The position numbers and the translations under genes were made by a program. Of a stretch of 54,597 bases of DNA, positions 1-9,873 are shown piece after piece. Position 1 is the stretch's first letter; the number at the start of each line of letters is the position of its first letter. This stretch comes from Verrucomicrobiota bacterium (lineage in GTDB: Bacteria > Verrucomicrobiota > Verrucomicrobiia > JABWAM01), in NCBI GenBank assembly GCA_013288215.1, contig JABDCI010000008.1:1-54597 (forward strand), given 5' to 3'. The notes under the pieces are model-generated. The model saw nothing but the letters and a program-made list of their open reading frames with translations. It did not search any database and was not told the origin of the DNA.

Positions 1-1321
1 AAACTTCGAATTCGGCGTGTTGCAATCGCTTGACACCGATCTGCACCACCTGGCGTCCCGTTGTACGCAACACAATAAACTCGTGTCCTTCGGCGACGCG
101 CGACTCACCGGTCTGTGGCACGTGTCCAAATTCCTTCACCAGATATCCGCCAATCGTGGTCACATCCTCCGCGCTGAGATGAATGCCCAGCAGTTCCTCG
201 AGATCGTGAAGCGGGAGCTCGCCATGCAGGCGGAATTCGCCATTCGGAAGTTTTTGAAACATCAACGCCTCCTGATCGAACTCGTCTTGAATGTCTCCCA
301 CGATTTCTTCGAGAATATTTTCCAATGTGACCATTCCCACAACAGTGCCATATTCATCCACGAGAACCGCCAAATGCACGCGTCGCTTGAGAAACATGCT
401 TAAGAGGCGCTCGAGCGGCATGGTTTCCGGGACAAAGAGAACGTCACGCTTGATAGAAGCCAGATTGGCCTGCTCTCCCTGATCATGAACGAGCCACATC
501 ATATCTTTCAAATGCACCATGCCTACAATCTGGTCGATGTTGCCATCGCATAATGGATACCGGCTGTGATTGGACTGACGCGCGATTTTAAGGTTCTCGG
601 CGATCGTTCTGCGGGTGGAAAGAAAAATGATCTTTGTGCGGTGGAGCATCACCTGGCGCGCTTTGCGGCGACGAAGATCCAGCGCGTTCAGAAGCAAGGA
701 ACCTGCCACAGGCGTCAGTTGGCTTGTTTTACTCGATTGCTGCAGAAGAGAGCGCAACTCTTCTGCGCTATGGGCAACTTCCTGTCCACCCGCAGGCTGA
801 AGTCCAAGAAGTTTCAACACTCCTAGCGACGAGGTGTTGAGAATCCAAATCGCGGGATAAATCAACATATGGAAAATGCGAAGCGGCCACGCGATCCATA
901 CGCTCGTTGCCTCGGCCATCTGAATGGCAAGCACTTTAGGAGCTTGCTCGCCAATGACGATATGAAGAAAAGTGATCAGCGCGAACACGAGAGTCGCCGA
1001 AGCAATATGAACAAAGACAGGAGTCAGGTCGAACGGATGGAACAAAAATAAAAATATATGCGCCAGTGCCTGCTCACCGAGCCAGCCGAGACCAAGACTT
1101 GTCATCGTAACGCCTAACTGCGCCGCCGACAAATAGGCATTCATATCGTCCATCAGCTGCAACGTCAGGCGTGCACCAAATCGACCTTCGTCCGCCCACT
1201 GGCGAATGCGTGTGCGCCGTGCTTTAACCAGCGCGAATTCGGAAGCAACGAAAAAAGCGTTGAGCAAGACAAGCACCGCGACGCTCAGCAACTTAAGGAT
1301 GGTCCAAAAGGTGTCGCCCAT
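1..1321 (-). CDS. CNNM/DUF21 hemolysin-type transporter with CBS domains, C-terminus beyond window start
   Basis: Hand translation from CAT at 1319-1321 gives MGDTFWTILKLLSVAVLVLLNAFFVASEFALVKARRTRIRQ...AAQLGVTMTSLGLGWLGEQ, the DUF21 signature; the frame runs off the window. Confidence 0.85.
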   Translation of the reverse strand, partial: MGDTFWTILKLLSVAVLVLLNAFFVASEFALVKARRTRIRQWADEGRFGARLTLQLMDDMNAYLSAAQLGVTMTSLGLGWLGEQALAHIFLFLFHPFDLTPVFVHIASATLVFALITFLHIVIGEQAPKVLAIQMAEATSVWIAWPLRIFHMLIYPAIWILNTSSLGVLKLLGLQPAGGQEVAHSAEELRSLLQQSSKTSQLTPVAGSLLLNALDLRRRKARQVMLHRTKIIFLSTRRTIAENLKIARQSNHSRYPLCDGNIDQIVGMVHLKDMMWLVHDQGEQANLASIKRDVLFVPETMPLERLLSMFLKRRVHLAVLVDEYGTVVGMVTLENILEEIVGDIQDEFDQEALMFQKLPNGEFRLHGELPLHDLEELLGIHLSAEDVTTIGGYLVKEFGHVPQTGESRVAEGHEFIVLRTTGRQVVQIGVKRLQHAEFEV

Positions 1322-1564
1322 CCGCAAATCAAAAGAGTTCGCAGTTTAAAGTTCAAGGTTCAAAGTAAGAGAATGCCCCGGTAGAAAATTCGGGACGTTT
1401 CCGGCAACCTGCCAGTCGAGTCAAATTTGACCCTTGAACTAAAAGAAAGCCGAGCAACCGCGGCAGATGAAAGTCAGACTACCGTTGCTGTCTTCCGACT
1501 CTGGCGGGGTTCGTCAGCCATCATTCCACGGCGCTCGGCAAATCAAAAGTGTAGCACAAACCCA

Positions 1565-3115
1565 TTATATGTCATCTGAAACCGGACTCGGGCCTGGGTG
1601 CAGGAACCGCCAGAGGCTCTCCGCGCTTCGTTTTCCGAATCCCTCAACACTCTGAAGCTCTTCCATGCTCGCGGCTCGGATCTGTTCGAGCGACCCAAAG
1701 CGTTGCAGCAGCACCTTTTTACGTTTTGACCCAAGGCCGGGTAGTTCATCCAGGATTGAAAAGCGGATTTGTTTTCTGCGCCATCCTTCGTGCAGGGTGT
1801 TCGCGAATCGATGAGCCTCGTCGCGGATGCGTTGAAGCAATTGCAACGCCGGTGAGGAGGCAGGCAATTTGATAGGCTCCTGACGATCCGGTAAATAAAT
1901 TTCTTCCTCGTCCTTCGCTAACCCCGCCACGGGAAGCTCGATTTGAACAGCCTTCAACGCAAGGAGCGCCGCATTGAGTTGGCCGCGACCGCCATCGATC
2001 AGAACAAGATCGGGCAAGGCTCTCCCTTCGTCGCTCAGACGTCGATAACGTCGTCCCACAATCTCACGCATCGACGCAAAGTCGTCGTTCTGCACAAAGA
2101 TTTCGGGCACCTTCGTCGAACGGATCACCTTGGCTGTTTCGGCATCCTTCATTTCAACTGTGGCGCCCTTGATTTTGAAGTGCCGATAATTCGCTTTCAG
2201 GGGACGCCCCTGCACAAAATGCACCATCGAACCCACCGTGTGCTGTCCATAAATGTGCGAGATATCGAAACCTTCGACAATGCGGGGCGGCTGCGCGAGC
2301 CCTAGAACTTGGCCAAGCGCGGCGAGTTCGGAGTCCGGATTTTGCGCGCGAGGCATGTCGCGCGCAAACTTGCGCGCGCTTTGTTTGACGGTGGTCGTCA
2401 AATCATGCAGTGCATCGCGCAGGCTTGCAGCCCGCTCGTAATCCTTCCGTTCCGAGGCCGTCTGCATCGCCTTCTCCATTTCTTCCAGAGCAACCTCGTC
2501 TTTTCCCTCTAGAAATTGACAGGCGCGCTCCACCCAGCGCTGATATTCTTCGCTCGTGATCCGATTCACGCATGGCGCGGAGCAATGCTTCAAGATATCG
2601 TTCATGCAATGCTTGTAGTCGCGTTCATCCGGATCGGTGGGCAGGCATGCGCGGATATGAAAATTCTTGCGAAGATACTCGAGCGTGTTGCGCAGCGCCG
2701 ACGAATGGCTGAACGGACCGAAGTAACGGCAACCATCCGGTTTTTGCAGGCGAGTCAGGACAAATCTTGGAAAACGGTCGCGCGTCAATTTTACCAGGAG
2801 GAATCGCTTGTCGTCACGGAAGGAAATATTGTATTTGGGACGATATTGCTTGATCAGTTTGCCTTCGAGAAGAATGGCCTCCGCCTCGTTTTTCACTTCG
2901 AAAGCCTCGATGTCGGCCACCATGGCAACCAGCGCGCGTGTTTTCGGATCAAGCACGTGGTATCGGCCCGCCTGGAAATATGACCGCACCCTTTTATTGA
3001 GCGCCTTCGCCTTGCCGACGTAGATCACCTTTCCCAAACGATCCCGCATTAAATAGACGCCGGGACGTCCGGAGAGTCGTGAAAGTTTCTCGCGAATGAC
3101 CGTCGAAAATTCCAT
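1565..3115 (-). CDS. uvrC: Excinuclease ABC subunit C
   Basis: GIY-YIG domain (GVYLMRDRLGKVIYVGKAKAL), UVR region, RNase H-like domain (GFDISHIYGQHTVGSMV), C-terminal HhH. Confidence 0.95.
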   Translation of the reverse strand: MEFSTVIREKLSRLSGRPGVYLMRDRLGKVIYVGKAKALNKRVRSYFQAGRYHVLDPKTRALVAMVADIEAFEVKNEAEAILLEGKLIKQYRPKYNISFRDDKRFLLVKLTRDRFPRFVLTRLQKPDGCRYFGPFSHSSALRNTLEYLRKNFHIRACLPTDPDERDYKHCMNDILKHCSAPCVNRITSEEYQRWVERACQFLEGKDEVALEEMEKAMQTASERKDYERAASLRDALHDLTTTVKQSARKFARDMPRAQNPDSELAALGQVLGLAQPPRIVEGFDISHIYGQHTVGSMVHFVQGRPLKANYRHFKIKGATVEMKDAETAKVIRSTKVPEIFVQNDDFASMREIVGRRYRRLSDEGRALPDLVLIDGGRGQLNAALLALKAVQIELPVAGLAKDEEEIYLPDRQEPIKLPASSPALQLLQRIRDEAHRFANTLHEGWRRKQIRFSILDELPGLGSKRKKVLLQRFGSLEQIRAASMEELQSVEGFGKRSAESLWRFLHPGPSPVSDDI

Positions 3116-3149
3116 ACGAGCGTCAGCCCAGCAGGGCGATAGATTCCAG

Positions 3150-4757
3150 CTAATTTTGTTCGGAGGCGCGATTCCACCCCAATTTCCTCAAAAGGGAACG
3201 CTCCACCTCCAAAACTTCGTCCAATTTCAACCAGCGCGCCATCCCTGTATAGACCAGACCACCGGTCCCAACTCCCACCATAACTCGGCTGAGATCACCC
3301 AAAAAAGAATCGTTCACCCCAAACCAAACATGGAGAAACAACGTGACATAAACGACGCCGCTCATCACCAGCGCGGAAACGATCATTTTCCCGAAGGCTT
3401 TCCATGTCTCGATGCTCATGCCGCCGAGAAACCGGGAAAGCACGGCCAGCAGGATACCCGATCCCAGCAACGCGGTAAGCGACGTGGTAAGCGCAAGACC
3501 TGCGGCGCCCAAATCCGTTTTCGTGATGAAAAACAAGTTCAGGCAAATCGTCAGCACAATGGAACCGAGTGAAACGCACATCGGCGTCATCGTCCGATCG
3601 AGCGCATAAAACGCCGGAGCGAGCACCTTGGTCGAGGCATATCCAATCAAACCGAGCGCGTACGCGATCAGAACGCTCGCGGTGTGCTCCGTCGCGTAGG
3701 CATTAAATCGGCGGTGCTGAAAGAGCACGGCGATCAGGGGGGTGCTCAACAAGGCAAGGCCGAAAGCCGATGGAATGCAAAACGCGGCATTCAGCCGAAG
3801 CGCCCGCTCAAGGCGCTCGCGAAACGCAACGCGATCGAACAACGACGCGTCCACGGCAAGACCTGGAAGGGACACTGTGCTGATCGCCACGCCGAACATG
3901 CCAATGGGAAGCTGGATCAGCCGGAACGCATAAGCCAGCCACACCATGCTTCCCGTTTGCAAATATGATGCGAACACGGTGTTGATGAACACATTCACCT
4001 GCACGGCGGAAACACCAATGATGGCCGGCGCCATCAAACGTCCAATATCACGAACACCGGGATCGCGCAGATCCCATTTAGGCCGATAGGCAAAGCCAAG
4101 CCGCCGCAGGGTGGGCACCTGAACAAGCCATTGGAGCGCGCCGCCGGCAACAGAACCAATCGCCATGCAAATCATGGCCACTTCGCCAAAATTCCTGTCA
4201 TAAATCAGCGCCAAGCCGAGTCCCACCACAATGGAACCGACATTGAAAAAGGAAGATGCGGATGCGGGGAGTCCAAAACGGCCGTACGTATTTAGAATGC
4301 CCATCGCCAACGCAGCCATCCCCACCAGCAAAATAAATGGGAATAGGATGCGCGTCAGCAGCACGGTCAGTTCGAATTTCTCCGGCTGGTCCACATATCC
4401 GTGTGCGATCAACGCGACGAGCGGCCGAGCGAAAAGAACCCCCAGAATCACAAGCGCACCGAGCACCACGTATTGAATCGTGATCATGAGTCGCGCGAGG
4501 GCCCAGGCGCTTTCGTTCCCCTCGCGTGCTTTTTTGCGCGTGAACACCGTGACGAATGCCGAGGAAAGGGCGCCTTCCGCAAAGAGATCTCGCAACATGT
4601 TGGGAATGCGAAACGCGACCTGAAACGCGTCATTGAGCTGGCTTGCGCCGAAACAAAACGCGAACACCTGGTCGCGCACCAATCCGAGGACGCGGCTCAC
4701 CAACACCGCGAGGCTCACCTTGCCGGCCGACCGCATCATTTTGGAATGTTGTGTCAC
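3150..4757 (-). CDS. murJ: Lipid II flippase MurJ/MviN
   Basis: Polytopic protein starting SAGKVSLAVLVSRVLGLVRDQVFAFCFGAS...DAFQVAFRIPNMLRDLFAEGALSSAFV. Confidence 0.95.
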   Translation of the reverse strand: MTQHSKMMRSAGKVSLAVLVSRVLGLVRDQVFAFCFGASQLNDAFQVAFRIPNMLRDLFAEGALSSAFVTVFTRKKAREGNESAWALARLMITIQYVVLGALVILGVLFARPLVALIAHGYVDQPEKFELTVLLTRILFPFILLVGMAALAMGILNTYGRFGLPASASSFFNVGSIVVGLGLALIYDRNFGEVAMICMAIGSVAGGALQWLVQVPTLRRLGFAYRPKWDLRDPGVRDIGRLMAPAIIGVSAVQVNVFINTVFASYLQTGSMVWLAYAFRLIQLPIGMFGVAISTVSLPGLAVDASLFDRVAFRERLERALRLNAAFCIPSAFGLALLSTPLIAVLFQHRRFNAYATEHTASVLIAYALGLIGYASTKVLAPAFYALDRTMTPMCVSLGSIVLTICLNLFFITKTDLGAAGLALTTSLTALLGSGILLAVLSRFLGGMSIETWKAFGKMIVSALVMSGVVYVTLFLHVWFGVNDSFLGDLSRVMVGVGTGGLVYTGMARWLKLDEVLEVERSLLRKLGWNRASEQN

Positions 4758-4842
4758 CCCGCCACGATATCACACCCCCTGAATGAGGTGAAAGACCCAT
4801 CCACAACAGCGTGCTTGATCCCCATCCCGCTTTCGCGCCATC

Positions 4843-6559
4843 ATGAATTCCGAAAAGTTGTTCTTTAATGAAATGAGTTCCACTCCTTCGTCTGTCTTCC
4901 GCCCCAAGCTTCTCGATTCACTCAAGGATTATTCTCCGCAGAAGTTGTTCGCGGATCTCACCGCAGGCCTCACGGTCGGAATCGTCGCCCTTCCTCTGGC
5001 GATGGCTTTCGCGATTGCTTCAGGCGTCAAACCCGAAGCCGGCATTTTTACCGCTGTCATTGCCGGCTTCCTCATCTCGGCGCTGGGCGGCTCGCGTGTT
5101 CAAATCGGCGGCCCCACAGGCGCATTCGTCACTATCATCTACGGAACCATCACCACCTACGGCCTCGGCAACCTGGCGATCTGCACGGTGATGGCTGGCA
5201 TCATCCTCGTGGCAATGGGCGCGACGCGCCTGGGATCCATGATCAAATACATTCCCTACCCGGTCACCAGTGGATTTACGACAGGCATCGCGATCTTAAT
5301 CGCGTCAACGCAAATCAAGGATTTTTTCGGCTTAAAGATTGATTATCAGCCGGCCGAGTTCTTCGACAAGATAGGCGTGCTCGCCCAGCATTTCAAGACG
5401 GCTGACCTCGACACGTTTCTTCTCGGGCTTGGGTCGTTGCTGGTCATCGTGTTTTGGCCCAAGAACTGGCAGCGTCGCATTCCGGGCTCCATCATCGCCA
5501 TGATTATTGGAACAGCACTGGTCCGCTTCGGCGTGTTTTCCAGTCATCCGGTCGAAACGATCGGCAGCAAATTTGGAGGGATCCCGCAGCAGTTTCCTCA
5601 TTTTCAAATGCCGGATCTCTCCTGGTACAACATTCAGCATCTCTTTGTTCCCGCCACAACAATCGCGCTGCTCGCCGCCATCGAATCTCTTCTTTCCGCA
5701 GTGGTGGCGGACGGCATGATCGATGACCGTCACGATTCCAATCAGGAGCTCATGGCGCAGGGCATCGCCAACATCGTCTGCCCCTTCTTTGGCGGAATCC
5801 CCGCCACGGGAGCCATCGCCCGCACCGCCACGAATATCAAGAACGGCGCCGTCTCGCCCATTGCGGGAATCATCCACTCCCTCACCTTGCTCGTGATCAT
5901 TCTTGTGGCGGCCCCCCCTTGCAAAATACATCCCCCTCGCCACATTGAGCGCAGTGCTTCTTGTCGTCGCCTACAACATGGGCGAGTGGCATGAATTGAA
6001 GCGCCTCCGCAAGCTTCCGAAAGGCGACGGCCTGGTTCTGCTCACCGTCTTCGCGCTCACCGTGGCCATCGATCTCTCCCGTGCCGTTGGCATCGGAATG
6101 ATTCTAGCTTCGATGCTTTTCATTAAACGTGTTTCGGAAACGACTCAGATCACCGCGGTGGACGGAAGTCCCGATTCCGAGGGTCCCCAATACACAACGA
6201 CCGGAAAGGACGTGCCGCCTGGGGTGATTGTCTATCGCATCTTCGGCGCGTTCCTTTTTGGCGCGGCCGAAAAGCTTGAAACCTCGTTGAAGCGCGCCGG
6301 CCAGGAACCCAAGATCCTGATCCTCGAAGTGCACAAGGTGATCGCGATGGACGCCACAGGTTTAAACGCGCTTGAAAGCTTGTACGAACGATTGAAGCGC
6401 CGCCACAAGCATCTGATCCTGGTCGGACCGCACACTCAACCTTACATGGTGATGATCAACTCCGGATTCATCGACCGGCTTGGGCCAAACAATGTGGCCG
6501 CCGAGATGGACGCGGGCCTCTCCCGGGCACGCGAACTCCTCGAGGCCGCTTCGAAGTGA
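4843..6559 (+). pseudogene. SulP-family anion transporter with STAS domain, split by a +1 frameshift
   Basis: ORF 4843-5994 carries the SulP N-terminus; ORF 5903-6559 continues it (PLAKYIPLATLSAVLLVVAYNMGEW... plus STAS). Frames meet at a C7 tract, 5912-5918. Confidence 0.85.
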
Positions 6560-6566
6560 AAATCTT

Positions 6567-8957
6567 ATGCCTGCTGAAACTTCCGATGCAGCGGATTTGT
6601 GGTCTGAAGCGCTGAAGCATTGGCAACTGAAAGACGCCATCTCGACGCGTTCATGTTGCGAGCAAATCCTCGTCGTCGAGAATCGCCACGGCGGCGCCCT
6701 GCACTTGCTCGCACTCATCGCGTATGGCGAAGGCAATCTGCGCGATGCTCTCGAAAAATCGCGCGCGGCGGTTGAGGGAGGACCCCATGTCGCAGTCTTT
6801 CACAACACCCTCGGTGCCGTGCTCCTCGCTTCGGAACAGCCCGACCTGGCCGAAGCGGCGTTTCGCACCGCGATCCAAATCGATCCCAAACATGCCGAGG
6901 CGCATGGCAATCTTGGGAACATGCTCAAGAACAGGCGGCGCTACGTCGACGCCATCGCGCAATATGAAGAGGCGATCTCCATCAAGCCCGAATATCAGGA
7001 AGCATGGCAGCAGCTCGGCCTCACCTTTTTCTTGGAACGAAAATGGAAGGAAGCGATCCGTTGTCTTCGAAAAGCCTTGGAGCTCAAACCTGATGAGCCG
7101 AGCGTTTTCGCCTTTCTGGGAGCAAGCCTGCGGGAGGATGGCCAGCTCATCGAAGCGGAAACCTGCTTTCGAAAAGAAATTTCCATGCGTCCGACGCCCG
7201 AGGTTCTCCAGGAGCTGGCGCTTGTCCTTCAGCAGCAAAACCGGATGGATGAAGCGATTGGATTTTATCTCGAAGTGCTTCGTCTGTGCCCCAACAACTT
7301 TGGCGCATACAACAATCTCGGACTGGCATTCGCCACAATGGGAAAGCTGGAAGAAGCAGTCCAGGCTTATGAGAAAGCCATCTCACTGAATCCCGATTTC
7401 CCCCCGACTTATTTGAACGTCGGCAATCTTCACAAAAATCAAAATCGTTGGGAGCAGGCCATCTTCTGGTACGAAAAAGCGATCCAACTCAAACCCGATT
7501 ATGCCGAAGCCCACAACAATTTGGGACTGATTTTCCAAGTGCAGGGATATTTATTCAAAGCGATCGCATCCTATGAAACGGCATTGAAGCATGATCCTTC
7601 CTTCCATGGCGCCTCCATGAATCGCAGCAATGCGTTTTTGGATCTTGGAAAAATCCAGGAAGCAATCTCCTCTTTTCGCGCCTTGCTTTCTCTACGCCCG
7701 GATTACCATTCAGTGCACAGCAACCTGCTCTTCACGTTGCATCATCAGCCGAACATCCGGCAGGAAGATATCTTTGAGGAGCATTTGCAATGGGCTCGCC
7801 AGCACGCGCGGCAATTGTCGCCGCGTTACAACAACTACTCGAACTCACGGGAACCCGAACGCCGGTTGCGGATCGGTTATCTCTCGCCCGACTTCTGCGG
7901 CCATGTCGTGGCATTGAATCTTTTACCGATCTTTCAGCATCATGACCGTTCACAATTCGAGATAATCTGTTATTCCAACACGCCGCGGGAAGACATGATC
8001 ACAGACCGGTTGAAGGCGCATGTGGAGCAATGGCGATACATCCGCCACCATGGGGACGAAGCGCTCTGCGAACAAATTCGCGAAGACCAGATCGACATTC
8101 TGATCGAGCTCGCAGGACATACGGCAAACAATCGGCTCCTGGTCACCGCACGACGTCCTGCGCCCATTCAAATAAACTATCTAGGCTACATCCACACGAC
8201 AGGCCTTGCCGAAGTGGACTATCGCCTCACCGACCTGCATGGCGATCCAGAAGGTGTTACCGAACGATTCTACACCGAAAAAATCATTCGGCTGCCGCAA
8301 TCCGCCATCTGCTACGATTCCATCCAGGGCTCTCCCGAAGTTCAGCCTCCTCCCTTCCTTAAAACAGGCCGAATTACGTTCGGATCCTTCAATAATCTCA
8401 CGAAGTTCAACGACCACGTCGCGGAACTTTGGGCCAAAGTGCTGCTCGAAGTCCCGCAATCCATGCTTCTCATGAAAGCACGGCCGCTCCTCGAACCCGA
8501 AGCATGCGCATGGGTTCGCCAACGGTTCGAAAAGTTCGGTGTTTCCCCAGAGCGCATTGAGTTTCTGGGATGGATTTCGTCGAACATGCAGCATCTCGAA
8601 TTGTACCATCGCATCGACATCGCCCTCGATCCGTTTCCTTTCAATGGCGGCATCACCTCCTTTGACGCGCTTTGGATGGGCGTGCCGATCATCACGCTGG
8701 CGGGCAACAGCTTTGCATCACGCATGGGCGTTCGACTCCTGGAGGAGATCGGCCTCTCCGACCTCATCTCCCTCTCGAAGCCAGAATATGTGCGTCTCGC
8801 TACTCAGCTCGCACGTGAACCGGAGCGTCTCCGCTCGCTTCGATCCGCGTTACGGGGCCTTCTCCAACATTCACCGCTCATGAATGGCGCCCAAACGACG
8901 CAAAAAATCGAAGCTGCGCTTCGCCTTGCCTGGAAGACGTGGTGCCAATCAGCGTAA
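6567..8957 (+). CDS. TPR-repeat O-linked GlcNAc transferase family protein (SPINDLY/OGT-like), copy 1
   Basis: N-terminal TPR array; C-terminal OGT motifs (LAGHTANNRLLV, YLGYIHTTGLAEVDYRLTD, DPFPFNGGITSFDALWMGVP). Start set at the ATG after the sulP stop. Confidence 0.9.
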   Translation: MPAETSDAADLWSEALKHWQLKDAISTRSCCEQILVVENRHGGALHLLALIAYGEGNLRDALEKSRAAVEGGPHVAVFHNTLGAVLLASEQPDLAEAAFRTAIQIDPKHAEAHGNLGNMLKNRRRYVDAIAQYEEAISIKPEYQEAWQQLGLTFFLERKWKEAIRCLRKALELKPDEPSVFAFLGASLREDGQLIEAETCFRKEISMRPTPEVLQELALVLQQQNRMDEAIGFYLEVLRLCPNNFGAYNNLGLAFATMGKLEEAVQAYEKAISLNPDFPPTYLNVGNLHKNQNRWEQAIFWYEKAIQLKPDYAEAHNNLGLIFQVQGYLFKAIASYETALKHDPSFHGASMNRSNAFLDLGKIQEAISSFRALLSLRPDYHSVHSNLLFTLHHQPNIRQEDIFEEHLQWARQHARQLSPRYNNYSNSREPERRLRIGYLSPDFCGHVVALNLLPIFQHHDRSQFEIICYSNTPREDMITDRLKAHVEQWRYIRHHGDEALCEQIREDQIDILIELAGHTANNRLLVTARRPAPIQINYLGYIHTTGLAEVDYRLTDLHGDPEGVTERFYTEKIIRLPQSAICYDSIQGSPEVQPPPFLKTGRITFGSFNNLTKFNDHVAELWAKVLLEVPQSMLLMKARPLLEPEACAWVRQRFEKFGVSPERIEFLGWISSNMQHLELYHRIDIALDPFPFNGGITSFDALWMGVPIITLAGNSFASRMGVRLLEEIGLSDLISLSKPEYVRLATQLAREPERLRSLRSALRGLLQHSPLMNGAQTTQKIEAALRLAWKTWCQSA

Positions 8958-9018
8958 AAACCCTCGGCCGGGAGGCTGCGAGTTTGCATTCTCTTTCTGC
9001 CTCGTGTAGTTCGATATC

Positions 9019-9873
9019 GTGACAAGTAGGGATCCTTTCTACTATTGCAATGGCGGATTCGTGCCGGCTGGCAAGGCCGTTTTGAATGTGCGCGACATGG
9101 GCATCATTCGCGGTTTTGGTCTTTTTGAATCTCTTCGAACCTATCATGGCGTGCCATTCCTCCTCAGCGAGCATCTTGATCGATTGCTTGACGCAGCCAA
9201 ACGCATCCAGCTTCGCCTGCCCTTGTCGAAGCATGGCTTTTATCAGATCGTTATGAAGCTGATCCGCAAAAATCAGTTTCCTGACGCGCTGATTCGTATC
9301 ATTGTCACGGGCGGCATCGCCCCCTCCCTCGTTCCGCAGGGGAAGACGTCCGTCATCATCCTCCTCGATCCCTTCCATGCCTTTCCTCCCGCGCAATATG
9401 AAAAAGGAATCGCCTTAAAAACGACGCCCTTCATGCGAATTCATCCCGAGGTGAAATCGACCGTCTACTTCGGCGCTGTTCTTGGTCATCGTGAGGCCCT
9501 GAAAAACGGATTCACCGAAGCGGTCTATGTCGATGAAAAGGGTGCAATCCTCGAAGGAACAACCTACAGCGTCTGCGCGGTGCTTCCCGGTCCAAGGCTG
9601 GTCATTCCCAAGATCCGCGTTCTCCATAGCATCACCGCGGATTGTGTCATCCGAATCGCAAAGAAAAAACGCATCCCCGTGGAGCGTCGATCGATCACCC
9701 GGGCGGTGCGTCAACGCGCGCTGGAAATGTTCATCACCTCAAGCAACCGGGAATTGATTCCTGTTGTGCGTGTCGATCGCCAGCGCATCGGCAAGGGGCG
9801 TCCTGGGATAGTCACGAGAGAATTGCATCGCGCGTACCGTTCGATGGTCATGGCAATCTCCGGCAACTTCTGA
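9019..9873 (+). CDS. Class IV (PLP) aminotransferase / aminodeoxychorismate lyase-like
   Basis: GTG start; MGIIRGFGLFESLRTYHGVPFLLSEHLDRL...EGTTYSVCAV typical of the fold-IV family. Confidence 0.85.
   Translation: MTSRDPFYYCNGGFVPAGKAVLNVRDMGIIRGFGLFESLRTYHGVPFLLSEHLDRLLDAAKRIQLRLPLSKHGFYQIVMKLIRKNQFPDALIRIIVTGGIAPSLVPQGKTSVIILLDPFHAFPPAQYEKGIALKTTPFMRIHPEVKSTVYFGAVLGHREALKNGFTEAVYVDEKGAILEGTTYSVCAVLPGPRLVIPKIRVLHSITADCVIRIAKKKRIPVERRSITRAVRQRALEMFITSSNRELIPVVRVDRQRIGKGRPGIVTRELHRAYRSMVMAISGNF

Noticed and set aside
5332-5943. 203-aa minus-strand ORF opposite sulP
   Set aside because: Antisense shadow ORF; the sense frame encodes clear SulP motifs
9642-9872. N-terminal 77 codons of ORF 9642-11978
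   Set aside because: Lies inside the aminotransferase gene in another frame; the TPR protein logically starts at ATG 9873
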